From NCBI RefSeq assembly GCF_910589745.1, contig NZ_OU342399.1:1364001-1428000 (forward strand): 64,000 bases of DNA, written 5' to 3'. Under the pieces are notes generated by a model. It did no database searches and was not told the DNA's origin. It worked only from the letters and a program-made list of their open reading frames with translations. The translations under genes and the position numbers were made by a program. This document shows positions 29,401 through 37,833 of the stretch, piece after piece. Position 1 is the first letter of the stretch; the number at the start of each line of letters is the position of its first letter. The stretch is from Candidatus Arcticimaribacter forsetii. GTDB lineage: Bacteria; Bacteroidota; Bacteroidia; Flavobacteriales; Flavobacteriaceae.

Positions 29401-29586
29401 AAAACTGAAAACAAACAAAATCATCATTAACTCAAACCACCATGCATTATAAACCCAAATTTTTGCAGCGTCTGTAGAGTACCAACTTTCTAAAAAAGTC
29501 CCAACCCCCATAGCAGTTGGAAAGGCAATAAAAAGTACACTCATTAAACGGTTAGAAGCCAAATAGGTAAGTAATCTTTCTTTCAT
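26467..29586 (-). CDS. Fused ResB-CcsA cytochrome c biogenesis protein
   Basis: 1,039 residues, the usual length for the Bacteroidota fusion of the two system II components. Residues ~1-450 are ResB-like: membrane helices flanking a large periplasmic beta domain. A further long soluble region runs from about 490 to 720. The C-terminal ~320 residues are CcsA, with a heme-handling WWD domain around residues 928-948 ([20 protein letters not shown]) and conserved membrane histidines. The protein exports heme and attaches it to CxxCH motifs of periplasmic apocytochromes c. It leads an operon with the EamA and DUF6174 genes. A CAAAGATA element at 29611-29618 (minus-strand TATCTTTG) is the likely -7 box. 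Confidence 0.93.
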   Translation of the reverse strand: [1039 protein letters not shown]

Positions 29587-29799
29587 CTAAAGTCATCGTA
29601 AAATTCTATGCAAAGATACTTTATGAAATCCAAATAGATCTTTCAAAACAGAATAAATCTTATTCTATAAGCTAAAAATCAATTTAAACAGAAGATGTTG
29701 AATTAAAAAGAATCTAAATTTTAAGATTTGATGAAATTTATCAGGTTACTGAGGATATCTTCAATACAGAGTTACAAAATATTGTTTTACATTTATAAA

Positions 29800-30567
29800 A
29801 TGATTAAGATTTCTATTTTAGGGGCAGGAAATGTAGGTTCTCACCTGTTTAACAAATTTTTTGAAACCAAAAATATTCAAGTTATTCAGTGGTACAATCG
29901 ATCGATAAAATCTATTGAACATCACAAAAACAAAGTAAATATTATTGATAAAATTGAAAATTTAATTGAAGTTGATATTTATCTACTGTGCCTGAGCGAT
30001 GATAGTTTAGCTTCAATCATCCCTCAAATCCAAACGCTTAAAGGTATTGTTGCGCATACAGCTGGTAGTGTTCCAATGAATATTCTAAATGGAATCAAAA
30101 ATCACGGTGTTTTTTATCCCTTACAAACGTTTTCAAAAAACAGTCCGATTTCTTTCACTAACATCCCCATATGCATTGAAGGCAATAATAAGCATAGTAT
30201 AAAAATACTTACCTCTCTCGCACAAAATATTAGTAAAAACATAAAACATATTGACAGTAAACAACGCCAAGGACTTCATATTGCAGCTGTATTTGTAAAC
30301 AATTTCACAAACCACTTGTATCAAATTGGGGGAGAAATCTGTGAAGAACTAAATGTTTCTTTTGATTTATTAATACCCCTAATCCAAGAAACAGCAAAGA
30401 AAATTGAAACTACATCTCCTGACAAAGCACAAACTGGACCTGCGATTAGGAATGATCAAAATACCATTCAAAATCATATGGATCTGCTTTCTATTCCTAC
30501 ATTTAAAGACTTATATTTAACCCTTACACATTCGATACAAAAAAACAATGAGCACAGTAAACTATAA
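29800..30567 (+). CDS. Rossmann-like and DUF2520 domain protein
   Basis: 255 residues from the ATG at 29800. The start is chosen because it lies just before the Rossmann motif ISILGAGNVGSHLFN; the reading frame extends 24 codons upstream but that stretch is not conserved-looking. The N-terminal half resembles the NAD(P)-binding fold of the F420/ProC group, the C-terminal half (HIAAVFVNNFTNHLYQIGGEICEELN) the DUF2520 helical domain. It is predicted to be an oxidoreductase of unknown substrate. It is the first gene of the operon running to the symporter at 36760 and overlaps kdsC by 20 bp. Confidence 0.85.
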   Translation: MIKISILGAGNVGSHLFNKFFETKNIQVIQWYNRSIKSIEHHKNKVNIIDKIENLIEVDIYLLCLSDDSLASIIPQIQTLKGIVAHTAGSVPMNILNGIKNHGVFYPLQTFSKNSPISFTNIPICIEGNNKHSIKILTSLAQNISKNIKHIDSKQRQGLHIAAVFVNNFTNHLYQIGGEICEELNVSFDLLIPLIQETAKKIETTSPDKAQTGPAIRNDQNTIQNHMDLLSIPTFKDLYLTLTHSIQKNNEHSKL

Positions 30568-31078
30568 AGAAAATTTAAACCACGTTAAAGCTTTTATTTT
30601 TGACGTTGATGGGGTCCTTACCAATGGAAATGTAATGATTACTACCACGGGAGAAATGTACAGAGAGATGAATACAAAAGATGGATATGCAATGAAATGT
30701 GCCTTAGAAAAAGGATTTAGAATTGCTATAATCTCTGGCGGAACTAACGAGGGAGTACGAAGTAGACTTAAAGCCTTAGGAGTTGATAGTGTTTATCTTG
30801 GAGCCCATCATAAAATAGAACCTTATGAAGATTTTATTTATAGCTACGACCTTAAACCTGAAGAAATTGTATATATGGGAGACGATGCACCTGACATAGA
30901 AGTAATGCTAAAAGTTGGTGTTGCTACTTGCCCAAAAGATGCAGTTACAGATGTTAAAGAAGTGTCCGATTATGTTTCTCATAAAAAAGGAGGAGAAGGA
31001 TGTGTTCGAGATATCATTGAGCAAGTTCTTCGTGTTCAAGGCAAATGGAGCACCTCTATTGGAGCAAAAAACGACTAA
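30548..31078 (+). CDS. kdsC: KDO-8-phosphate phosphatase (HAD, KdsC type)
   Basis: 176 residues, the length of cap-less C0 HAD phosphatases. The nucleophile motif FDVDGVLTNG has Asp19 and Asp21. Then come MNTKDGYAMKCALEKG and IAIISGG (motif II), and GDDAPDIEVM is motif IV with the Mg2+ ligands. KdsC removes phosphate from 3-deoxy-D-manno-octulosonate 8-phosphate in lipopolysaccharide core synthesis. The family also includes related sugar phosphatases, and no other kds gene is in the window. It overlaps DUF2520 by 20 bp; maf follows at once. Confidence 0.88.
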   Translation: MSTVNYKENLNHVKAFIFDVDGVLTNGNVMITTTGEMYREMNTKDGYAMKCALEKGFRIAIISGGTNEGVRSRLKALGVDSVYLGAHHKIEPYEDFIYSYDLKPEEIVYMGDDAPDIEVMLKVGVATCPKDAVTDVKEVSDYVSHKKGGEGCVRDIIEQVLRVQGKWSTSIGAKND

Positions 31079-31079
31079 A

Positions 31080-31673
31080 ATGTACGCTGATCAATTCAAA
31101 TCGTTTGAGATAATTTTAGCATCAAATTCTCCTAGAAGAAAACAATTCTTCAATGAATCTGGGATTCCTTTCATCAGTAAAACCTTTGATGTTGATGAAG
31201 TTTTTAATAAAAATTTAAAAGGTTCTGAAATATCGGAATACCTAGTTAAATTAAAAGCAGAACCTTTTAAAGGTTCTATTAAATCGAATCAAATTATTGT
31301 GACTGCAGACACCATAGTTTGGGGAAATCAAGAATATTTAGGAAAACCAAAAAACGAACAGGATGCTAAAGGAATGTTATATAAATTATCTGGAAAAGAA
31401 CACCATGTAATTACATCTGTAGCATTTACTTCCAAAGAAGACCAAAAAATTATTAGCGAAACAAGTAAAGTTAAATTTAAAGAGCTTTCAAAATCTGAAA
31501 TTGAATATTACATAAATGAATTTAGTCCAATGGATAAGGCTGGAGCATATGGAATTCAAGAATGGATTGGAACTATAGGTATTGAAAAAATTGAAGGAAG
31601 TTATACCAATATTGTAGGACTTCCAATGGCACAAGTTTTGCAAGTACTCATAGAAATAACAATTAGAAAATAG
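31080..31673 (+). CDS. maf: Maf-family nucleotide pyrophosphatase
   Basis: 197 residues from the ATG at 31080, one base after the kdsC stop; longer in-frame extensions run inside kdsC and are unlikely. Near the N-terminus is IILASNSPRRKQFF, the Maf phosphate-binding loop. VTADTIVWGNQEYLGKP, with the catalytic Asp, and EWIGTIGIEKIEGSYTNIVGLPM are further family motifs. Maf enzymes hydrolyse non-canonical or pyrimidine NTPs to NMPs and limit misincorporation. The next gene follows by 1 bp. Confidence 0.92.
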   Translation: MYADQFKSFEIILASNSPRRKQFFNESGIPFISKTFDVDEVFNKNLKGSEISEYLVKLKAEPFKGSIKSNQIIVTADTIVWGNQEYLGKPKNEQDAKGMLYKLSGKEHHVITSVAFTSKEDQKIISETSKVKFKELSKSEIEYYINEFSPMDKAGAYGIQEWIGTIGIEKIEGSYTNIVGLPMAQVLQVLIEITIRK

Positions 31674-31674
31674 T

Positions 31675-32541
31675 ATGATTAATAAAAATAATACACTTTT
31701 AGTAGCATTGATAATATTAGTATTTTCAAATCTTAGTGCTCAAAAAATTAGCTCAGAATTTAAAAAAAATTGGTTCGATGGCAATGCAGAAATCAGCTCC
31801 TACTCTTTAAATCAATCCCGTTATGGCGAAATTCGGAAAGGAAGTGCAGTTCTTATCTATGTTACAGAAGATTTTCTAGGAGAGGAACAAGTAAAAGCAA
31901 ATAAAAAATCTAAAACTACAATCCCTGTTTTAAAGTTAAATAGAACAAAAAAATTCTTAACCGGAATTTATCCCTACTCCATAATGACTAGTACATTCAG
32001 CGGTCTACGAAGCCCACAAAATATGATCAAAAATGTAGCTTCTATTCAAGAATGGTGTGGACAAAGTTATTTACAAATGAATAGTGGTGACAAGGAACTG
32101 AAAATTATTTCACACTCTTATTTTGAAGGAGAAGCAGATCAAGAAGTTTCCCTAAATAAAACAAGAACAGAAGATGAATTATGGAACCTAATCCGAATGA
32201 CTCCAAATTCATTACCTCTTGGGGAATTGAAGTTGATTCCTAGTCTTGAAATGATACGTTTAGATCATAAAGAAATTAAAACATATGATGCGATTACTTC
32301 CTTAAATAAAAAGGGGGAAACTTCGATTTATACAATCACTTATCCAAGTTTAAAACGCTCTTTATCTATTGAATTCAGTAATTCTTTTCCTCATGCAATA
32401 GAAGGTTGGGAAGAAAAGTATACTGGTAAGGGAGATTCTTTTGTTACAACAGCAAAAAAAATTCACACCGAAAGAAGACAATATTGGAGGGAAAACAACA
32501 ATGCATCTAAAAAATTAAGAGCTCCTTTTAAAATAGATTAA
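31675..32541 (+). CDS. Secreted protein of unknown function, maf-linked
   Basis: 288 residues with a signal peptide ending NLSAQ at about residue 22. The mature part has WFDGNAEISSYSLNQSRYGEIRKGSAVLIYVTEDFL at its N-terminus and no recognised catalytic motif. My recollection is that homologs in this family of bacteria are sometimes labelled septum formation inhibitor Maf; the sequence has no Maf motif, so that label would be carried over from the neighbour. It is exported, probably to the periplasm, and sits 1 bp after maf and directly before the PIG-L deacetylase. Function is unknown. Confidence 0.75.
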   Translation: MINKNNTLLVALIILVFSNLSAQKISSEFKKNWFDGNAEISSYSLNQSRYGEIRKGSAVLIYVTEDFLGEEQVKANKKSKTTIPVLKLNRTKKFLTGIYPYSIMTSTFSGLRSPQNMIKNVASIQEWCGQSYLQMNSGDKELKIISHSYFEGEADQEVSLNKTRTEDELWNLIRMTPNSLPLGELKLIPSLEMIRLDHKEIKTYDAITSLNKKGETSIYTITYPSLKRSLSIEFSNSFPHAIEGWEEKYTGKGDSFVTTAKKIHTERRQYWRENNNASKKLRAPFKID

Positions 32542-35010
32542 ATGAAAAATAAATTTTACATTTTATGTGTCAGTGCTGTTTTCAGTATCAGTAATGTATG
32601 GGGACAAAAGTCAGCTACAGAAATCTATAATCAGTTACAAAAATTAAATTTTTTAGGCTCTGCTTTGTACATAGCTGCTCATCCAGATGATGAGAACACA
32701 GCACTAATTTCATATTTTTCAAATCAGATAAACGCACATTCTGCTTATCTCTCTATGACAAGAGGTGATGGAGGTCAAAATTTAATCGGTACAGAACTTC
32801 GTGAACTACTTGGAGTAATAAGGACAGAAGAATTAATGCAAGCAAGAAAGATTGATAACGGAAATCAATATTTTACTTCAGCGATTGATTTTGGATACTC
32901 TAAACACCCAAACGAGACTCTTACAATATGGGATAAAGAACAAATATTAGGAGAGGTAATTTATAGAATAAGAGAATTCCAACCGGACATTATCGTGAAT
33001 CGCTTTGACCACAGAACTCCCGGGAGAACTCATGGACATCATACATCCTCTGCCATTTTAAGCAAAGAAGCATTTGAATTGAGCAGCAATCCTAATTGGT
33101 ATCCAGAACAACTAAAAAAAACAGCTCTTTGGAAACCAAAACGGTTATTTTTTAACACTTCATGGTGGTTTTATGGAAGTCAGGAAAATTTCATGAAAGC
33201 CGATAAGTCAAATTTACTCGCTCTTGAAATTGGAATACATGATCCGTTGACTGGAATTTCTAATAGTGAAATTGCGGCAAAAAGTAGAAGTTCTCACAAA
33301 TCTCAAGGATTTGGAAGCGCTCCTCAATTAGGAAATAAAACGGAATATATAGAACTTATTGCTGGGGAACGTCCTCTTTCAAATGATCCTTTTGAAGGGA
33401 TTAATACAACTTGGTCTAGAATTGAAGGAGGAGCTTCAGTTGGAACACTTGTAAAAAACGCAATAGATTCATTCAATTTTATACAACCGGAAAAAAGTTT
33501 AGAACTTCTTGTAGAAATTCATGAAGCAATTAAAAAACTACCGAGTAGTTTGTGGAAGGATCGAAAACTAGCTGAAACAAAACAACTTATTCTAGATTGT
33601 GCTGGCATTCAAATGCAATTCAATGCAGCTCGTCCTTATGGAGTTAAAGGGGAAGAATTAAAAGTTACCATCAACGCTGTCCAACAAAGCAATAATAAAA
33701 TTGAATTAGAATACATTAAAGTAAATTCTAACCTAGAAATACTAAGTAAAAGTCTTGAAAAAAATACAAGGTTTAATCAGTCTTTTAATGTTGTAATAAA
33801 AAACGAAATAAGCACCCCCTATTGGTTATTAAAAAAAGGAAACCTAGGTACCTTTAAAATTGAGAATAAAGATTTGATTGGCAAACCTCAAACACCAAAT
33901 CCTTTGGAGGTTGAATTTAGTTTAAAAATAGCTGGAAGCTCTATATCATTCTCAGAATCTGTAAAACATCGAAAAACAGATCCTGTTCGTGGAGAAATAA
34001 TTAATCCTTTTTATATAGTGCCAAAATTAGGGGTTACTTTTGATCAACCTGTATTTCTTTATCCAAACAGTGAAACTCAAAAAATTAGATTGAATATTAC
34101 CAATTATGGAGAATCTTATTCTGGTGCAATTGAACTTTGTCATCCAGATGGATGGGAATTAACTCAAAACACCTTTTCTGTTGACCTTAATGGAAGAGGA
34201 AGTTCTCAGTATCTAGAATATGAATTAAAACCTCAAGAAAACGCTAAAAGCGGTTTACTCAGCCCACTGGCCATTCAAGAAGACCAAAAGGAAAATGTAT
34301 ATGCTGTTCAAACACTAGATTACAATCATATTCCTAAACAATACATTGCACAACCCAGCGAGGCTAAAGCAGTTCGATTGGATTTAAAAGTTCCTGAAAT
34401 TAAAATTGGATATATCCCAGGAGCAGGAGATACCGTAATGGAAAGTTTAAAAGCTGTAGGTATGCAAATAAATTCTATAGATATCAATACTGTTTCTTTG
34501 GAAGAATTAAAAACATACGATACCGTTTTAATAGGAATTCGAGCTTACAACGTACTCGATGCACTAAAATACAAAAACCAAATGCTGTTCGATTATGTTA
34601 AAGCAGGAGGAACTGTAGTTACTCAATACAATACCAGTCGAGGATTAAAAACCGATAAACTAGCACCTTTTTATTTAAAACTATCTAGAGATCGAGTTAC
34701 GGATGAATTTAGTTATGTCCGGATTTTAGAACCTAACAATCCAGCATTTAATGTACCTCACAAAATAACTTCAAATGACTTTGAAGGTTGGGTACAAGAA
34801 CGGGGGTTATATTTTGCAAATGAGTGGGACGATCGTTTTACTCCTTTATTAGGAATGAATGATAAAGGTGAATCAGAAAAATTAGGAAGTATACTTATTG
34901 CAAATCACGGAAAAGGTAAATTCGTATACACAGGTTTAAGCTTTTTCAGAGAATTACCTGCAGGGGTTCCTGGAGCTTATCGTTTGTTAACTAATTTATT
35001 AGCTTTATGA
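32542..35010 (+). CDS. PIG-L/LmbE-family deacetylase, secreted, multidomain
   Basis: 822 residues. A signal peptide (ISNVWGQ) is followed by the deacetylase domain: AAHPDDENTA with HPDDE at 47-51 supplies the zinc ligands and catalytic Asp, and GRTHGHHTSSA gives the third ligand. A central beta-sandwich-rich region (~360-600) follows. The C-terminal ~230 residues (TYDTVLIGIRAYNVL, FDYVKAGGTVVTQYNTS) resemble a ThuA/glutamine-amidotransferase-like fold. PIG-L enzymes remove N-acetyl groups from GlcNAc-type sugars. It is translated with a 35-residue membrane protein (ATGA overlap) and a sodium symporter, so release and uptake of a deacetylated sugar is plausible but inferred. Confidence 0.88.
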   Translation: MKNKFYILCVSAVFSISNVWGQKSATEIYNQLQKLNFLGSALYIAAHPDDENTALISYFSNQINAHSAYLSMTRGDGGQNLIGTELRELLGVIRTEELMQARKIDNGNQYFTSAIDFGYSKHPNETLTIWDKEQILGEVIYRIREFQPDIIVNRFDHRTPGRTHGHHTSSAILSKEAFELSSNPNWYPEQLKKTALWKPKRLFFNTSWWFYGSQENFMKADKSNLLALEIGIHDPLTGISNSEIAAKSRSSHKSQGFGSAPQLGNKTEYIELIAGERPLSNDPFEGINTTWSRIEGGASVGTLVKNAIDSFNFIQPEKSLELLVEIHEAIKKLPSSLWKDRKLAETKQLILDCAGIQMQFNAARPYGVKGEELKVTINAVQQSNNKIELEYIKVNSNLEILSKSLEKNTRFNQSFNVVIKNEISTPYWLLKKGNLGTFKIENKDLIGKPQTPNPLEVEFSLKIAGSSISFSESVKHRKTDPVRGEIINPFYIVPKLGVTFDQPVFLYPNSETQKIRLNITNYGESYSGAIELCHPDGWELTQNTFSVDLNGRGSSQYLEYELKPQENAKSGLLSPLAIQEDQKENVYAVQTLDYNHIPKQYIAQPSEAKAVRLDLKVPEIKIGYIPGAGDTVMESLKAVGMQINSIDINTVSLEELKTYDTVLIGIRAYNVLDALKYKNQMLFDYVKAGGTVVTQYNTSRGLKTDKLAPFYLKLSRDRVTDEFSYVRILEPNNPAFNVPHKITSNDFEGWVQERGLYFANEWDDRFTPLLGMNDKGESEKLGSILIANHGKGKFVYTGLSFFRELPAGVPGAYRLLTNLLAL

Positions 35011-35114
35011 ATATGTTTTCATCTAAAAATAAAATCTACGTCTACCTTGTTCTTGGAAATATGATCTATTGGATTCTTTTTGTTTTATTCATGAATAGCT
35101 TTGGAAAATGGTAA
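35007..35114 (+). CDS. 35-residue single-span membrane mini-protein
   Basis: ATG at 35007 overlaps the deacetylase stop (ATGA), and the TAA at 35112-35114 overlaps the symporter start at 35108 by 7 bp. The product is basic at its N-terminus (SSKNKI), then YVYLVLGNMIYWILFVLFM is a membrane span, ending NSFGKW. Overlap at both ends means the three genes are translationally coupled. Several sodium:solute symporters are known to have a small membrane partner (for example DUF4212, DUF485 or YhdT types), so this may be one for the transporter behind it. I cannot name a family, and expression is not proven. Confidence 0.6.
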   Translation: MNMFSSKNKIYVYLVLGNMIYWILFVLFMNSFGKW

Positions 35115-36760
35115 TATTAGATTGGTTGGTACTCCTAGGTACATTAGCATTCATAGTACTATATGGTGTTTGGAAGAATAGAAAAAATAAAACAATAGAA
35201 GACTATTTAAAAGGAGGAAATAATAGTCGTTGGTGGACTATAGGATTATCGGTAATGGCTACACAAGCCAGTGCAATAACATTCCTTTCAACTCCTGGAC
35301 AAGCCTTTCATGATGGAATGGGCTTTGTACAATTTTACTTTGGTTTGCCATTGGCTGTTGTAATTATTTGTCTTTTTTTTATTCCAATATATCATCGCCT
35401 AAAAGTATATACCGCCTACGAATTTTTAGAAGAAAGGTTTGATTTAAGAACACGAACCCTCACTGCGATATTATTTTTAGTCCAACGTGGTTTAGCTGGT
35501 GGGATTACAATTTATGCTCCTGCTATTATTCTGAGTGTTGTTTTAGGTTGGAACTTAAAAATCTTAATTCTACTCATTGGATGTGTAGTTATTTCATACA
35601 CTTTAATCGGAGGAACTAGAGCTGTTAATGTTACTCAAAAGCAGCAAATGTTTATCATTTTTTTAGGAATGATTACCGCTTTTATTTTCATAATAAATAG
35701 TTTTCCTGTAGAGGTTGGATTTATAAAAGCACTCACAATTGCTGGAGCTACCGGTAAACTCGAAGTAATCGATTTTAGTTTTGACCCAAACAGCAGATAT
35801 ACTTTTTGGAGCGGTATAACAGGAGGTCTTTTCTTAGCACTCTCCTACTTTGGAACAGATCAAAGTCAAGTACAGCGTTATTTATCAGGAAAATCACTTA
35901 AAGAAAGTCAACTTGGACTCATCATGAATGGTTTTCTTAAAGTTCCCATGCAGTTTTTTATTCTCTTAGTTGGAGTTATGGTATTTGTTTTTTATCAATT
36001 CGAACCTTCCCCGATTAACTTCAATCCAAAAGCAATCGAGGCTGTAGAACAATCAAATTATAAAGAAGAATTCAATCACTTAGAAGCTACCTTAAGTCAA
36101 ATACAAGAACTCAAGAGAATGCATCTGCTCGATGAAAACAATGTGGATTTAAAGGAAGTTGCTAGGTTAGATATTCGAGAAAAAGAAATAAGAAAAGAAG
36201 CTAAATCATTAATCAATAAAGCCGCTCCAAATATTGAAACCAATGATAAAGATTATGTTTTTATATCTTTTATATTAAAATATCTACCCCAAGGATTAAT
36301 CGGGTTGTTACTTGCTGTTATACTATCTGCAGCGATGAGTTCCACTGCATCCGAACTAAATGCGCTGGCAGCAACAACGGTAGTAGATTTATACAAAAGA
36401 AATCGTAATAATTTATCTGAAACACATTATGTAAATGCTTCAAAGTTCTTCACATTATTTTGGGGTATTATTGCAATTCTATTTGCAAGTTTTGGGAGTC
36501 TATACGAAAACTTAATTCAGCTTGTAAATATCATTGGTTCCATTTTTTACGGAACAATTTTAGGTGTATTTGTCGTAGCAATTTTCTTGAAAAGAATTAA
36601 AGGACAAGCAATTTTCTATGCAGCACTAATTTCAGAAGCCTTAATCATTTATATCTTTTACCTGGATATTCTGGGCTATTTATGGCTCAATGTTATTGGA
36701 ACGATTCTAACAATTCTTCTAGGGTACTTACTTCAATTTACTTTACCAAAGAAAAGCTAA
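35108..36760 (+). CDS. Sodium:solute symporter (SSS/SLC5 family)
   Basis: 550 residues, about 13-14 membrane helices. The N-terminus has GGNNSRWWTIGLSVMATQASAITFLSTPGQAFHDGMGFVQFY, the LeuT-fold TM1 with Na+ site residues, and later YFGTDQSQVQRYLSGKSLKESQ, the SSS signature near the sixth helix. A charged loop at about residues 300-375 is longer than usual. These carriers import sugars, amino acids or vitamins with Na+; the deacetylase next door suggests an amino sugar. It is the last gene of the operon and is followed by a terminator. Confidence 0.9.
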   Translation: MVILDWLVLLGTLAFIVLYGVWKNRKNKTIEDYLKGGNNSRWWTIGLSVMATQASAITFLSTPGQAFHDGMGFVQFYFGLPLAVVIICLFFIPIYHRLKVYTAYEFLEERFDLRTRTLTAILFLVQRGLAGGITIYAPAIILSVVLGWNLKILILLIGCVVISYTLIGGTRAVNVTQKQQMFIIFLGMITAFIFIINSFPVEVGFIKALTIAGATGKLEVIDFSFDPNSRYTFWSGITGGLFLALSYFGTDQSQVQRYLSGKSLKESQLGLIMNGFLKVPMQFFILLVGVMVFVFYQFEPSPINFNPKAIEAVEQSNYKEEFNHLEATLSQIQELKRMHLLDENNVDLKEVARLDIREKEIRKEAKSLINKAAPNIETNDKDYVFISFILKYLPQGLIGLLLAVILSAAMSSTASELNALAATTVVDLYKRNRNNLSETHYVNASKFFTLFWGIIAILFASFGSLYENLIQLVNIIGSIFYGTILGVFVVAIFLKRIKGQAIFYAALISEALIIYIFYLDILGYLWLNVIGTILTILLGYLLQFTLPKKS

Positions 36761-36804
36761 CAGTTGGTGTTCTTTTTTTTGAACATCGATACTAAAAAAC
36801 AAAA

Positions 36805-36831
36805 AACCCTGCCGAAGCAGGGTTAAATTTT
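36805..36831. terminator. Terminator hairpin between symporter and DUF2911 gene
   Basis: AACCCTGC (36805-36812) pairs perfectly with GCAGGGTT (36817-36824) around a CGAA tetraloop. It has A residues before it and AAATTTTT after it, so it can terminate both convergent genes. Confidence 0.85.
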
Positions 36832-36847
36832 TATCAAATTATTAACT

Positions 36848-37684
36848 TTATTTGGACCACTCGGCTATCGATGTTTCATTAAGAGTTATATAATCACTAT
36901 TACCAGCTGTTTTAGCAAGTTCTAAAGAGGCTTTAGCAGCTTCAATAGCGCCATCAATTTCATTCAATCCAGCTAATATAAGTGACTGCTGACGTAAATA
37001 CCAATACGCCTTATCATTTCCTGCTACAGCCTTAGCTATCCATTCTTTGGCTTGATTTAAGTCTTGACCTTCTTGAAGATAATATACTGCGGCATTGTAG
37101 TAATCACGATCTTTAGGGTTATTCTTCATAGCTTCTTGAATCGAAACTGTAGCTTTTGCTATAGTTGGAACGCCAAATGGAAGAGAAACCTTAGTTGTAT
37201 CCCAACCAATGTTTAGAGTTCCACCATTGTTATGCAAACTTGAGATCCAAATTGAAAATGATTCTATTGATTTAGTTTCAGAAGGAACTACTTCAATTGT
37301 AGCTGCGACCTTGGATACATCCCAGTCTGCCGGGTTACCCCGATTAGTGATTTCATTATAAAAAATAACTTCCCACATATTTTTACCAGGTCGCGTGTAT
37401 ATTGCGTAAGAACCTGCTGGAATTTCATTTTCACCAAAAGTTACAGCATCGCCAAAAGTTATGATCGTATTCTGATTGGCACCTGTTCTCCAAATTTTTC
37501 CATAAGGAACTAGAGCTCCAAAAATAGCTCTTCCCTTTTTAGCTGGGCGTGAGAATTTAACAGATATTTCAGTTAATCCTACTGTTTGAAAAAGTTGAGA
37601 AGATGGACTTGGTTGCGGTGTTTGAACCTGAGCAAAAGCAAAAGGGGCTACCAATAAGATGAAGGATAAAATTGTGTTTTTCAT
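36848..37684 (-). CDS. DUF2911 secreted protein with TPR-like tail
   Basis: 278 residues with a signal peptide (LLVAPFAFAQ). The DUF2911 domain covers residues ~25-180 and carries its hallmarks VKFSRPAKKGRAIFGALVPYG, WRTGANQNT and IPAGSYAIYTRPG. The last ~90 residues (DYYNAAVYYLQEGQDLNQAKEWIAKAV) form two TPR-like helical hairpins. DUF2911 is common in Bacteroidota and of unknown function, probably periplasmic. It is divergent from the photolyase operon. CAAATGTA (37711-37718, minus-strand TACATTTG) is its likely -7 box. Confidence 0.87.
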   Translation of the reverse strand: MKNTILSFILLVAPFAFAQVQTPQPSPSSQLFQTVGLTEISVKFSRPAKKGRAIFGALVPYGKIWRTGANQNTIITFGDAVTFGENEIPAGSYAIYTRPGKNMWEVIFYNEITNRGNPADWDVSKVAATIEVVPSETKSIESFSIWISSLHNNGGTLNIGWDTTKVSLPFGVPTIAKATVSIQEAMKNNPKDRDYYNAAVYYLQEGQDLNQAKEWIAKAVAGNDKAYWYLRQQSLILAGLNEIDGAIEAAKASLELAKTAGNSDYITLNETSIAEWSK

Positions 37685-37778
37685 TGTAAATTAATTTGGT
37701 TGTTTAACTCCAAATGTATGGATTTGATTTGAGATTAAGGAGAATTAATTTGTTTGTGAATAAACGGTTTGTATTTTT

Positions 37779-37820
37779 GTTTAACATTTTTAAATTATAG
37801 TTAAACATTTTGTATCTTTA
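37779..37820 (+). promoter_or_regulatory. Promoter with paired direct-repeat operator of the light-repair operon
   Basis: GTTTAACATTTT (37779-37790) and GTTAAACATTTT (37800-37811) differ by one base and start 21 bp apart, two helical turns. The second abuts TATCTTTA (37813-37820), a one-mismatch -7 box 13 bp before the operon start at 37834. The repeats thus cover the -33 to -7 region, as MerR/CarH-type operators do. The regulator gene is not in the window. Confidence 0.5.
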
Positions 37821-37833
37821 TCAAAATTATTAG

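Noticed and set aside
30915-31079. Long N-terminal extension of maf inside kdsC
   Set aside because: The extension is a frame-shifted reading of kdsC. The Maf motif follows the ATG at 31080.
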